Source: an uncultured Robinsoniella sp. (lineage in GTDB: Bacteria; Bacillota; Clostridia; Lachnospirales; Lachnospiraceae). Taken from it: 64,000 bases of DNA. This document shows positions 1 to 8,788 of the stretch, piece after piece (positions within the stretch are counted from its first letter, which is position 1; each line of letters opens with the position of its first letter). The stretch covers positions 82,238-146,237 of the forward strand of contig UQCR01000003.1 in assembly GCA_900539655.1 (NCBI GenBank), given 5' to 3'. Position numbers and translations under genes: made by a program. The notes beneath the pieces were generated by a model. That model was not told the DNA's origin. It made no database searches and saw only the letters and a program-made list of their open reading frames with translations.

Positions 1-383
1 TAGTATGTGACGCTATCAATACAGCAATGAGAGAATTATTCTTACAGATCGTATACGGAAGAACTCAGAGTGCTTTCTCTGAAGACGGACTTCCAATCGG
101 TGCAGGACTTGAAGATTTAGGTAAAGGCTTAAGATCTCAGGTTGGTACAATGTACGGAACTCTTGCAAAAGGTCCTCGTTATCTTGAAATGACAGATGGC
201 TATGTTACAGGTGTTGCTTTAGATGCAGACGACGAAATCATCGGTTACCAGTTTGTAAGCTTTGGTAAGATGATGGACTTCATCAAAGCAGGTGATGACG
301 CTAACACAGCATTTGAAAAAGCTAAAGGTCAGTATGGTAGAGTTGCAGACGCAGTGAAAATCATCGACCCAAGACATGAATAA
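1..383 (+). CDS. NifU-like iron-sulfur scaffold protein, C-terminal part (5' end outside window)
   Basis: The frame is open from the first bases (reading VCDAINTAMREL) through a stop at 383, so the first in-window ATG at 27 is internal and the true start lies upstream. I recognise the sequence as the C-terminal part of the NifU-N-like protein that precedes GGGtGRT genes in Lachnospiraceae. The family role is assumed to be Fe-S or metal handling; the ligand cysteines expected in the N-terminal half are not in the window. The GGGtGRT gene follows after 17 bases, implying one operon. The family name is recalled, not searched. Confidence 0.65.
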   Translation, partial: VCDAINTAMRELFLQIVYGRTQSAFSEDGLPIGAGLEDLGKGLRSQVGTMYGTLAKGPRYLEMTDGYVTGVALDADDEIIGYQFVSFGKMMDFIKAGDDANTAFEKAKGQYGRVADAVKIIDPRHE

Positions 384-400
384 TAGAGGAGGGGAAAAGA

Positions 401-1411
401 ATGGCTTTATTTGAATCATATGAAAGAAGAGAAAAACAAATTCTGGCTGTTTTAAAAGAGTATGGCATTAACTCTATCGAAGAAGCAGCAGAAGTTACAA
501 AAGCAGCAGGCTTAGATGTATATAATCAGGTTGAAGGTATTCAGCCAATCTGTTTTGAAAATGCAAAATGGGCTTATACAGTAGGCGCAGCAATTGCAAT
601 CAAAAAAGACTGCAGAAGAGCAGCAGATGCAGCTGCAGCAATTGGTGAAGGACTTCAGTCTTTCTGTATCCCGGGATCCGTTGCTGACCAGCGTAAAGTA
701 GGTCTTGGACATGGTAACCTTGGTAAAATGTTACTGGAAGAAGACACAGAATGTTTTGCATTCTTAGCAGGCCATGAGTCTTTCGCAGCAGCTGAAGGCG
801 CTATCGGTATTGCAGAAAAAGCAAACAAGGTTCGTAAAAAACCATTACGCGTTATCTTAAACGGACTTGGAAAAGATGCAGCTCAGATCATCGCTCGTAT
901 CAACGGATTTACATACGTTGAAACAGAGATGGACTACCATAAAGGCGAAGTAAAAGAAGTATTCCGTAAAGCATACTCTGAAGGACTTCGTGCAAAAGTT
1001 AACTGCTACGGTGCAAACGATGTAACAGAAGGTGTTGCAATCATGCACAAAGAAGCTGTTGACGTTTCCATCACAGGAAACTCCACAAACCCAACTCGTT
1101 TCCAGCATCCGGTAGCTGGTACTTACAAAAAAGAATGTGTTGATCAGGGCAAGAAGTACTTCTCCGTAGCATCAGGCGGTGGTACAGGACGTACACTTCA
1201 CCCGGATAACATGGCAGCAGGTCCTGCTTCCTACGGTATGACAGATACTATGGGACGTATGCACTCTGACGCTCAGTTCGCTGGTTCTTCTTCCGTACCT
1301 GCTCATGTTGAAATGATGGGTCTGATCGGCGCTGGTAACAATCCGATGGTTGGTATGACTGTTGCGGTTGCAGTTGCTATTGAGGAAGCTGCTAAGGCTG
1401 GGAAGTTCTAA
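401..1411 (+). CDS. GGGtGRT family protein
   Basis: This 336-residue cytosolic protein carries the family signature GGGTGRTLHPDN near residue 255, followed by a Gly/Ala/Met-rich C-terminus. The start ATG is preceded by GAGGAGGGG. It sits 17 bases after the NifU-like gene, and a hairpin with a T-run follows its stop, so the two look like a compact operon ending here. No biochemical function is established for this family to my knowledge. The constant NifU-like neighbour suggests a role linked to Fe-S clusters, which is inference. The codon use looks highly expressed. Confidence 0.8.
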   Translation: MALFESYERREKQILAVLKEYGINSIEEAAEVTKAAGLDVYNQVEGIQPICFENAKWAYTVGAAIAIKKDCRRAADAAAAIGEGLQSFCIPGSVADQRKVGLGHGNLGKMLLEEDTECFAFLAGHESFAAAEGAIGIAEKANKVRKKPLRVILNGLGKDAAQIIARINGFTYVETEMDYHKGEVKEVFRKAYSEGLRAKVNCYGANDVTEGVAIMHKEAVDVSITGNSTNPTRFQHPVAGTYKKECVDQGKKYFSVASGGGTGRTLHPDNMAAGPASYGMTDTMGRMHSDAQFAGSSSVPAHVEMMGLIGAGNNPMVGMTVAVAVAIEEAAKAGKF

Positions 1412-1440
1412 TAAAACTGCATAGAATCAAGGGATATAAG

Positions 1441-1476
1441 GACTGTACTGACTTTTCATGGTTGGTACAGTTTTTT
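1441..1476 (+). terminator. Rho-independent terminator after the GGGtGRT gene
   Basis: GACTGTACTGAC pairs with GTTGGTACAGT across a short loop and is followed by six T. A very similar hairpin ends the next operon at 2408-2440. Confidence 0.8.
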
Positions 1477-1503
1477 GACTATCAATCCTTCTGTAAGTAT
1501 AGA

Positions 1504-1532
1504 TTGTAAAAAATCTGTTTTTAATATATAAT
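1504..1532 (+). promoter_or_regulatory. Sigma-A-type promoter for the zeta-toxin-like module
   Basis: TTGTAA (1504-1509) and TATAAT (1527-1532) are 17 bp apart, 25 bases before the ATG at 1558. Confidence 0.6.
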
Positions 1533-1557
1533 AGCAGTAATTGAGGAGGTGTTACTA

Positions 1558-1737
1558 ATGCCCAAAATAGATGCTATAAGAGAGTTATATGAGCAATGTA
1601 AGGATATGGACATTGAAGAATCTATGGAATTAATGCTTGATGCGGAGAATGAAGAAGAACAGGATTTTATATCTGTAATAAGTGATTTCATTTTGCAGAA
1701 AAAGCAAAAGAAGGTTATTGAGCAGAAGAGGTTTTAG
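1558..1737 (+). CDS. Small acidic protein, putative antitoxin of a zeta-like module
   Basis: This is a 59-residue, mostly helical, acidic protein (runs of Glu/Asp at residues 17-40, Lys-rich end). I start it at ATG 1558, with GAGGAGG at 1543-1549; a GTG three codons upstream would overlap the RBS. Its TAG abuts the ATG of the kinase-like gene, so translation is probably coupled. I do not recognise the family. The antitoxin role is inferred only from position and size. It is shorter than the epsilon antitoxin of classical epsilon-zeta modules. Confidence 0.55.
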   Translation: MPKIDAIRELYEQCKDMDIEESMELMLDAENEEEQDFISVISDFILQKKQKKVIEQKRF

Positions 1738-2301
1738 ATGAAAAGATATATTTTATATGCAGGAGTGAATGGAGCTGGGAAATCAACGTTGTACCAAACG
1801 ACAAAATGTAAGGATTCAATGCCGCGAATAAATACAGATGAAATTGTAAGGCAGATTGGTGAGTGGACTAAGACTTCTGATATTATGAAAGCTGGGAAAA
1901 TTGCTGTTTCAAGGTTAAATCAATATTTGGAGGATGGAATTACTTTTAATCAAGAAACAACCCTCTGTGGTAATGCAATATATAAAAGCATTAAAAGGGC
2001 GAAACAACAGGGGTATCTTATTGAAATGCATTATGTTGGTCTGGAATCTGTAGATTTGGCGAAGGAAAGAATTGCAAAGAGAGTTGAATCAGGGGGACAT
2101 GGAATACCAGATAAGGACGTAGAAAGGCGGTATAAACGTAGCTTTGAAAATCTTGTTAGGATCATTCCGGAATGTGATTTAGTTGCATTGTATGACAATA
2201 CGACAGAATTTAGAAGATTTGCAATTTTCAGGCAAGGAAGTTTGATGAGATTATCTAAAAATGTTCCAATGTGGTATGTAACGTATTGTACAGGTGCCTA
2301 A
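1738..2301 (+). CDS. Zeta toxin-like P-loop kinase
   Basis: This 187-residue protein has a P-loop GVNGAGKST at residues 9-17, the arrangement of zeta-toxin family kinases. Zeta toxins phosphorylate UDP-N-acetylglucosamine and poison wall synthesis; small relatives of this length are often of unknown substrate. A conserved-looking NQETT stretch near residue 72 and a basic segment (KERIAKRVESGGH) resemble the substrate and lid regions. The start directly follows the stop of the small upstream ORF. A terminator follows at 2408. Toxicity is not shown by sequence; a housekeeping kinase is possible. Confidence 0.7.
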   Translation: MKRYILYAGVNGAGKSTLYQTTKCKDSMPRINTDEIVRQIGEWTKTSDIMKAGKIAVSRLNQYLEDGITFNQETTLCGNAIYKSIKRAKQQGYLIEMHYVGLESVDLAKERIAKRVESGGHGIPDKDVERRYKRSFENLVRIIPECDLVALYDNTTEFRRFAIFRQGSLMRLSKNVPMWYVTYCTGA

Positions 2302-2407
2302 AGTTTACAAGACTGAATGCTCTGCTGAGATGCTATGAGACGTGTTGGGACGTGTTGAGACCCAGTGCGGTAGTGCACTGGTAATACAAAAATAGAAATT
2401 GGTTATG

Positions 2408-2440
2408 ACTGCATTAGCTTATGGTTGGTGCAGTTTTTTT
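2408..2440 (+). terminator. Terminator after the zeta-like gene
   Basis: ACTGCAT pairs with GTGCAGT and is followed by seven T. Its layout and bases resemble the terminator at 1441-1476. Confidence 0.75.
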
Positions 2441-2948
2441 GTAAACTTTTGATCGGATAACAAAGGATACAAAGAAAATTGTAGGCAAGGCAAAAAAAAT
2501 GCAACGATCGTACTACGGAATCCATCCAGAAAACGAATACAGGTTGTAAAGTCAGACAGTAAGGGTAATTTCACATAAAAATCTAAGCCTTAAAAGATGG
2601 GTTGGGAAGACTTTATCCATTGAGTCGTTTGTTGTAGATAAAGAATTTTCACGTCGTTATACGCTGAAAGTTGTAAGATTTACAGTCCGTGATCAGCATA
2701 TGAAACTTCCAACTGGAAATTTAAAATGAGGCTGACTACTGGCTCTTTGGATTGATATAAATATAAGTTGTTCTTTGGGCGTAAATGAGTGATATGAAAA
2801 TTGAGTTGGAATAAAGTAAAAAAGTATACAAGATTATTCAGAGGAGGGAGTCTAACACAATAGTGGCAGACTCCCCTTTAGTTTCTTCCATAGAATGCCA
2901 GGATAATCGGTAAACTGTATTTCCGTATATGTCATGGACTATTTTGGC
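2441..2948. other. Long intergenic region with no intact gene
   Basis: About 500 bp between the zeta-like operon and the convergent GPH symporter. I see no intact gene. It holds a start-less reading frame (2550-2729) and a hairpin at 2844-2876 (GGGAGTCT pairing with AGACTCCC). It looks like decayed coding DNA. Confidence 0.5.
2550..2729 (+). pseudogene. Possible decayed gene fragment
   Basis: A 59-codon open frame without a start codon (closing residues VRDQHMKLPTGNLK) has protein-like composition, preceded by a stop at 2547. Short, start-less and unrecognised, so it may be a remnant of a lost gene or chance. Confidence 0.2.
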
Positions 2949-4316
2949 TTAAAGCATTAATTTTTTAGTACGAAGATTCTTATTTTCTTTTTCTACATCA
3001 AGCTTAAAGTATATAAGAACAATTATTGCCGTTATTATCGCAGGTATACCGGCAAACATAAAAGTCAGCATATTAGAACATCCGGCACTTTGAGACACCG
3101 CAGTAGCATCAAATTTTGCGGCAGCCAGTAACCAACCACTAAGTGCTGAACCAAGACCGCCACCCACCTTCATACCAAAGGAAGTACATGAATACATGGA
3201 ACCATCCAGTCGTTTCCCTGTTTTGAGGAAGGTGTAGTCCGCTGCTTCAGATACAAGGGCATTGAAGGTTCCTCCAAGTGTACAGCAAGTTAGAGAGACC
3301 AGACCATACATACCCACAAGAACTGGCGCATTATTAGTAATTGCAAATATAATATATATAATTCGGACAACAAGATTTACAAGGAAAAATCCAAGGTTTA
3401 TGATACGGATGCTTTTGAATTTTTTGACGAGGGATGGTGCAAGAACTAAACCTATGATACTTGCAATGGAAGACACGGAAACCATCTTGCCAAAAAAGCC
3501 TACATCGCCGCAGTTGTAAATAAAGTAATAGATTGCCGCTCCCATGGATACACCCATCATGAGATAAAACAGGAGATATAGTATCGTCAGCATATTAAAA
3601 TATTTGTTGGATAGCAGTATCTTTAACGTTTCCAAAAATCCAATTTTTTCTTCATCGGCAACTTTGACACCCTCGGTAAGTTCCTCCTCGGTTAGTTCTT
3701 TTACCGAAAATACGGAGATTGTATTCACTATAAGTCCGATTACTGCAAAGATAATTGCTGTTGTTCTCCAACCATCAGTGCCTCCACCGAATTTTTCAAC
3801 CAAAACCAGGGTGCAGTTAGAGACGAGCACATTGCCGATTGTCGATCCGATGAAACGGAAAGTCCCCATCTGAACACGCTCATTACTGTTTTTGGTAATC
3901 AGAGAAGTAAGAGCAGAATAGGCGATGTTATTGGCGGTGTAGAATACGGCATTCAATAAGGTGTATGCAATGAAAAAGTAAATATATTGAGCGTTCGCAC
4001 CAATCGTTGTTGGAATTGCGAATAAGGCTACTAAAGCTATGGCATTACCTAGATATGACCATAACATCCAGGGACGGGCTTTTCCCATTTTTGTGCGGGT
4101 TCGATCCAGTATGTTCCCAAAAATGATGTCACTGAAACCGTCTGTTAATTTCGATACTAAAATAAGGGTACCAATGATGCCAGCGGCCATGCCAATGGTA
4201 TTGGTCAGATAGATCATTACAAAACTAGAAACCATACCATAGACCATATTTGCAGCGAAATCGCCGCTTCCGTAACCAACTTTATTAAATAGATTTAAAT
4301 ATTTTTTCTCTTCCAT
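2949..4316 (-). CDS. GPH-family (MFS) sugar:cation symporter
   Basis: This 455-residue protein has about 12 hydrophobic helices and the glycoside-pentoside-hexuronide symporter signature DRTRTKMGKARPW near residues 71-83. The family imports oligosaccharides or glycosides with Na+ or H+. It lies 20 bp downstream of the GH120 beta-xylosidase on the same strand, so a xylo-oligosaccharide or beta-xyloside substrate is likely (inference from context). The ATG at 4316 is preceded by AAAGGA. The pair is probably controlled by the divergent AraC-type gene. Confidence 0.85.
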   Translation of the reverse strand: MEEKKYLNLFNKVGYGSGDFAANMVYGMVSSFVMIYLTNTIGMAAGIIGTLILVSKLTDGFSDIIFGNILDRTRTKMGKARPWMLWSYLGNAIALVALFAIPTTIGANAQYIYFFIAYTLLNAVFYTANNIAYSALTSLITKNSNERVQMGTFRFIGSTIGNVLVSNCTLVLVEKFGGGTDGWRTTAIIFAVIGLIVNTISVFSVKELTEEELTEGVKVADEEKIGFLETLKILLSNKYFNMLTILYLLFYLMMGVSMGAAIYYFIYNCGDVGFFGKMVSVSSIASIIGLVLAPSLVKKFKSIRIINLGFFLVNLVVRIIYIIFAITNNAPVLVGMYGLVSLTCCTLGGTFNALVSEAADYTFLKTGKRLDGSMYSCTSFGMKVGGGLGSALSGWLLAAAKFDATAVSQSAGCSNMLTFMFAGIPAIITAIIVLIYFKLDVEKENKNLRTKKLML

Positions 4317-4336
4317 CTTTTATCCTTTCTGTTTGG

Positions 4337-6349
4337 CTATAGATTGATTTCCGTAACAGCATTTGCAAAGGGACCTGGTAAGGCGCTAAGGCTTCGAAGA
4401 TTCCCGTGGAAGTCACGGTTAAAGACAATGGTACTGCCGTCGGGATTCTCAAAACGCTGTTCTGGCTCGAATGCTTCGCCTAAAACATCACTGTCGATGA
4501 TACTGGTGGTCCAGCCATCAAGCAGACTGTAAATATTTGTTTCAATTCGATAGTTACCATTTTCTTCTACTAGATTAACATATGCTTGTTGCTTTTTGTC
4601 TATATATTTATATGTTTCATGTTTCCAGCTTTTGGCGCCATTGAAGTATGCATTTCCATTTACCCATACAGGGAGTTTTTGGAAGTGATAATCCTGCATG
4701 GTAAACATATTAGGCTCTGGATTGTCCAGTTCGAATGGAATAATCCATTCATCATAGGTTGGAAAATCATCAAATACGTCGGTTCCCTGAATTTGGTTAT
4801 CTTGCATGATAAAGCCCATATCTTCTTTTGTTTCGGTAGGTTTGACAGGCCAGTTCTGAATAAAAATATTGTTATATATTCGATCATCTCCGTGAAGAAA
4901 GGTCATCATTCCTGCAACTTCTGTTCTATGCCGGATATGATAAGGGGTATATCGAGGCGCCATAGTACCATTTTTTAATGGCATATCGGAACCACTTCCA
5001 ATAGAAGTTAAAGGTCCCAGACAAAGATTATGTACGATAGCACATCCCTGGGATGCCAGTTTGAACGAGACACGGGAAAGAGAAATATTATGATCAATGA
5101 GTGTCGGTCCATGACTGACTTCAACGAATACGTCGCAGCTTGACATACCTCCTGGGACAAGAGGTATATTTTCACTGGGGGCATTGTTGTTGTGGAACAG
5201 ATTTTGAGTTATGCGTGTACCCTGGGCCTCCCAATCACACCAGATTCCCATAGTGGTGTGGTGAATATGGTTTTTCCTAAATGTGACATCGATTGCCGCA
5301 TGCATTTTGATTCCTGCCACTTCAGCCCCAGCCAGTTCCTGCATACAGTTGATATGATGAATGTGATTGTCTTCAATCGTGGAGAATACACAACCCATTC
5401 TGCCGACGATACCGGTTTGCTCGCAGTGATGGATGTGGCAGCGACGAACGATGTGAGACCCGATACGTTCTTTGGTCCAACCGTGATACTGACCGCGGCA
5501 GACGGCATCACGTTCCATTTGCGTGGCACTCTTTACATGTTTAGTGGTAAAATAGTGATTATTTTCTGAATCATAATATTTACCCAGAGAAATACCGGAG
5601 CATTTGCTGTTGCTGATTTCGCAGTCTTCAATAATCCATCCTTTTGACCAATGAGGACCAATCATTCCATCCTGAAATGCAGCAGGAGGTGCCCACGTAG
5701 TGGCTGCTTTATTGAGGCTGAAACCACTTACCGTTATGTAATCTACCCCGGTTTTGGATGGCATAAAACAGTTGCGGCGTACATTTATGTCCACATCCGC
5801 TTCATTTGGATTTGTTCCTTGGAAATTGGCGTAGATAATGGTTTCGTTATGTTCGGTGTTTTGTTCTGTATACCATTTATATACAGACCATTCCGGTTCC
5901 CAGGAATGGATATATGCCTTTCCTTCGAGGCATTCTTCTAAAGTTTGTGTTTCGTAGAGCTGCCGGTTATTCAGATAAACAGCACCGGTATGTCTTACAA
6001 ATTGTCCAAAGTACCAATCGCCTTTGATGAATGTGGTATAGGGATTGTAAGTACCAAATGTATTATTGTTTATGCGAAGCACCCAGACATTATCTTTGTA
6101 GTGTTTCCATTTGTCAGCTTTCTCTGCACCGGTGATTACTGCACCTAAGGGAACTTTGCTTCTGTAAGTGATAGGATTGTTTTCAAGGCCGGCATTTAAC
6201 GGATTGACATATTCCCGGTAAATGCCGGGTGCAACGAGAACCTCATCGCCCGGTTTTGCAACTTGAGCTGCATCATTTATATGCTTAAATGGGCTTTGTT
6301 TTGTTCCGTTCCCATCTTTACATGCATGAATGTCTACATATATAATCAT
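4337..6349 (-). CDS. GH120 beta-xylosidase (parallel beta-helix)
   Basis: The 670-residue protein matches my recollection of the GH120 enzyme XylC of Thermoanaerobacterium: YANFQGTNPNE near 173, GPHWSKGWIIED near 231, CDWEAQGTR at 371-379 and DVFVEVSHGP at 406-415. By that alignment Asp372 is the expected nucleophile and Glu410 the acid/base. His/Asn-rich beta-helix repeats fill the middle. There is no signal peptide, so it should act in the cytosol on imported xylo-oligosaccharides. AGGAGGAAG precedes the ATG. The GPH symporter follows after 20 bp. Family assignment is from memory, not a search. Confidence 0.8.
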   Translation of the reverse strand: MIIYVDIHACKDGNGTKQSPFKHINDAAQVAKPGDEVLVAPGIYREYVNPLNAGLENNPITYRSKVPLGAVITGAEKADKWKHYKDNVWVLRINNNTFGTYNPYTTFIKGDWYFGQFVRHTGAVYLNNRQLYETQTLEECLEGKAYIHSWEPEWSVYKWYTEQNTEHNETIIYANFQGTNPNEADVDINVRRNCFMPSKTGVDYITVSGFSLNKAATTWAPPAAFQDGMIGPHWSKGWIIEDCEISNSKCSGISLGKYYDSENNHYFTTKHVKSATQMERDAVCRGQYHGWTKERIGSHIVRRCHIHHCEQTGIVGRMGCVFSTIEDNHIHHINCMQELAGAEVAGIKMHAAIDVTFRKNHIHHTTMGIWCDWEAQGTRITQNLFHNNNAPSENIPLVPGGMSSCDVFVEVSHGPTLIDHNISLSRVSFKLASQGCAIVHNLCLGPLTSIGSGSDMPLKNGTMAPRYTPYHIRHRTEVAGMMTFLHGDDRIYNNIFIQNWPVKPTETKEDMGFIMQDNQIQGTDVFDDFPTYDEWIIPFELDNPEPNMFTMQDYHFQKLPVWVNGNAYFNGAKSWKHETYKYIDKKQQAYVNLVEENGNYRIETNIYSLLDGWTTSIIDSDVLGEAFEPEQRFENPDGSTIVFNRDFHGNLRSLSALPGPFANAVTEINL

Positions 6350-6394
6350 AATCTACTTCCTCCTGGATCTTTATATCTGGCCAGAGATATGTTA

Positions 6395-6413
6395 AAACGT
6401 ACTTGTTACGTTT
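6395..6413. promoter_or_regulatory. Inverted-repeat operator between GH120 and AraC genes
   Basis: AAACGTA and TACGTTT form perfect 7-bp arms around a 5-bp spacer. The site overlaps the -35 of the rightward araC-type promoter and lies at a weak leftward -35 for the xylosidase gene, where one regulator could affect both directions. Confidence 0.6.
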
Positions 6414-6431
6414 ATGAATTCATTATATAAT
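6403..6431 (+). promoter_or_regulatory. Promoter of the AraC-type regulator
   Basis: TTGTTA and TATAAT are separated by 17 bp, about 48 bases before the ATG. The -35 lies inside the inverted repeat, consistent with autoregulation. Confidence 0.65.
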
Positions 6432-6478
6432 GTGGATAGAACAATTGAAATATCGAAAATAGATAAGGAAATCAAAAT

Positions 6479-7585
6479 ATGTATCGAAAAACGACTTTTT
6501 CAAAAGAAATCATCGGTTATGCTCAAGAGAGTATCGCTGACAGAGAAATCATTCGCTCAGAGAATATGGACCGCTCTCATCTCATTCTGTTTGATGATAC
6601 TGGATCTTTATATCAATTCTTTGATATTAACATGCCGTATCTGGTAATATACGAGTCGGTGAATATAGGCGCAAATACCATGGTATATCAAGAATTTAGC
6701 GAGAATAATAAGATTTTAAAAGAGAGGGCATATACGGATCTTGCAGATCAGACCAGAAAACTTCATTCTCATAATTTCTATGAGTTGACATTTGTGCTTT
6801 CCGGGCGATTAACGATGAGGATAGAAGATGAGAATATTATGTACAATCCAGGGGATTGTTGCCTTTGCAATAGAAATATCCATCATATGGAATTAATGGA
6901 TCAGGATACGGAAATAGTACTTTTTCTTATCAAAGAGGATTACGTGCATGATGTGTTTGATACGAATTACTATTATGACCGAAAGGGCAGTCCCCATTTG
7001 GTTGGAACTATTTTTGATGTGTTTTTTTCCGAAAATAAGAAAAATCCATTGTATGATGCAAAGGTTTATGCAGATTACAGGATGTTATATCATGATTCGT
7101 TAGAACCATTATTAACAATAATGAATCAAATGATTACAGAAATTTCCGGTACCCACTCGGGGAAAAGCCATATGATGAAAGCATTGCTCTGCCGTTTTTT
7201 CGAAATGCTGGAGAACGATACCATTTATCAGGAGGAAGTACATTGGGCCAGACTGTCTAATGAGGAGCAGATCATATATCAGATTACGGAGGCGTACAAG
7301 AAAAAGAATGGGATCTTCACCCGGGAGGAGATAGAGAAGATTACAGGCTACAATGGAGATCATGTGGAACGTATTGTGAAAAGGCATACTGGAAAGACAC
7401 TTTTGGCGTACGGCAGAGAATTTTTAGTACAAAAGGCAGCAGAACTGCTGCGGGATACCGATCTGAGTATCGTAGAGATATGTGAGCAGCTGGGCTATTC
7501 CAACAGATACTATTTTAATAAAATCTTTACGGGTAAATACGGTGTGACGCCATCGGTATTTCGCCAAAAGATTGCGCAGAGCTAA
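6479..7585 (+). CDS. AraC-family transcriptional regulator
   Basis: This 368-residue protein has an N-terminal cupin-like sensing domain (LHSHNFYELTFVLSGRL near residues 98-116, then PGD and NRNIHH) and a C-terminal pair of helix-turn-helices ending in QLGYSNRYYFNKIF, typical of AraC/XylS. It is transcribed away from the GH120/GPH genes and probably senses a xylose-containing ligand to activate them (inference from position). AAGGAA precedes the ATG. A shorter ORF starting at 6414 in another frame is a shadow. Confidence 0.88.
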   Translation: MYRKTTFSKEIIGYAQESIADREIIRSENMDRSHLILFDDTGSLYQFFDINMPYLVIYESVNIGANTMVYQEFSENNKILKERAYTDLADQTRKLHSHNFYELTFVLSGRLTMRIEDENIMYNPGDCCLCNRNIHHMELMDQDTEIVLFLIKEDYVHDVFDTNYYYDRKGSPHLVGTIFDVFFSENKKNPLYDAKVYADYRMLYHDSLEPLLTIMNQMITEISGTHSGKSHMMKALLCRFFEMLENDTIYQEEVHWARLSNEEQIIYQITEAYKKKNGIFTREEIEKITGYNGDHVERIVKRHTGKTLLAYGREFLVQKAAELLRDTDLSIVEICEQLGYSNRYYFNKIFTGKYGVTPSVFRQKIAQS

Positions 7586-7730
7586 CGATAGTATATAGAA
7601 GAACAATGGAAAGCTTGTATGATATTGATGATGACATAGTTGGAAGAAGCAGGTGTAAACAATAATATAAGAATTTAAATGTGACATACAGTTGTCGTAT
7701 TATTGTGATATACTTTACTGGGTGATAAAA

Positions 7731-8633
7731 ATGCAGATAAATAGACTGTTTGAAATAATATATATCTTGCTAAATAAAAAAACGATTACAGCAAGAGAAT
7801 TAAGTGAATATTTTGGCGTATCAAGAAGGACAATTTGTCGTGATGTAGACACTTTGAGTCTTGCCGGAATTCCAATATATACGGAAAGAGGCAGAGGTGG
7901 AGGTATCAGTCTTTTGCCTGATTTTGTGTTGAATAAATCGATACTGAATGAACATGAACAAAACGAGATATTATCCGCACTGCATAGTCTTTCCAATATT
8001 AAGGCTGACGACACGAGCCAAATATTGCGAAAGCTGTCAACAGTATTCAATAAAACCACAATAAACTGGATTGAAGTGGATTATGTTGGGTGGAGTCACG
8101 AAAATGACTATTTCAACAATTTTAAACTTGCCATATTAGAACGTCGCATTGCCAAATTCGATTACTATAATAGCCAGGGTGATAAAATTATTCGCCGTGT
8201 TGAGCCGATACAACTATGGTTTAAGTCTAAATCATGGTATTTAAAAGCTTTCTGCTTAACAAAGCAGGAGATGCGGTTATTCAAATTATCACGAATCAAA
8301 GACCTTGTGGTGACTGATGAGCACTTTGCCGAGAGAGACACACCCGCCATATATTGCGACCCCGTTCAGGAAAGCTTTCATAATCAGCAAAAGGAAAGAA
8401 TCAAACTTCTTATAGAGCCAGAGATGGCATTCCGTGTGTTTGACGATTTTTATGAAAGCATGGTGGAGCGGCAGAAGGATGGGAGTTTTCTTATTACGGT
8501 CGAATGGCCGGAAGACATTTGGCTGTATAACTTTATTTTGTCTTTTGGGAAACATATCGAGGTGCTAGAGCCGGAGCATTTAAAAAATACAATAAAAGAA
8601 CAGGCACAAAAAATTTATGAAAAATATTCTTAA
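7731..8633 (+). CDS. WYL-domain (YafY-like) transcriptional regulator
   Basis: The 300-residue protein has an N-terminal HTH_11-type helix-turn-helix (TARELSEYFGVSRRTICRDVDTL near residues 19-41) and a WYL domain around residues 130-215 containing VEPIQLWFKSKSWYLKAF, plus a C-terminal WCX-like part. The WYL domain binds ligands or nucleic acid ends in relatives. I start at ATG 7731 rather than 13 codons upstream because homologues begin just before the HTH. It follows the AraC gene by 145 bp with no obvious target next to it, so its regulon is unknown. Confidence 0.85.
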   Translation: MQINRLFEIIYILLNKKTITARELSEYFGVSRRTICRDVDTLSLAGIPIYTERGRGGGISLLPDFVLNKSILNEHEQNEILSALHSLSNIKADDTSQILRKLSTVFNKTTINWIEVDYVGWSHENDYFNNFKLAILERRIAKFDYYNSQGDKIIRRVEPIQLWFKSKSWYLKAFCLTKQEMRLFKLSRIKDLVVTDEHFAERDTPAIYCDPVQESFHNQQKERIKLLIEPEMAFRVFDDFYESMVERQKDGSFLITVEWPEDIWLYNFILSFGKHIEVLEPEHLKNTIKEQAQKIYEKYS

Positions 8634-8751
8634 ATTGTTATACAGGGATCAGAGTTACATTAAAAATTTATTTACTTACAGATCACTATAGAAATCTATT
8701 TTAGTTAGGTGGATTGGGATTCATACAAAAGTTAATATGTTTTTATATAAA

Positions 8752-8788
8752 AACTTGGCCCCGGTTATTATTTGACCGGAGCCAAGTT
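8752..8788 (-). terminator. Strong hairpin terminating the leftward gene at 8788
   Basis: AACTTGGCCCCGGT pairs with ACCGGAGCCAAGTT with one mismatch. On the minus strand it is followed by TTTTTAT. Its right arm touches the stop codon of the minus-strand gene; it may also stop rightward readthrough. Confidence 0.75.

Noticed and set aside
2844..2876. Hairpin near the convergent end of the GPH gene as its terminator
   Set aside because: No T-run on the minus strand; not supported as a terminator of that gene.
4344..6148. Several plus-strand ORFs inside the GH120 gene
   Set aside because: Antisense shadows of a strongly supported coding region.
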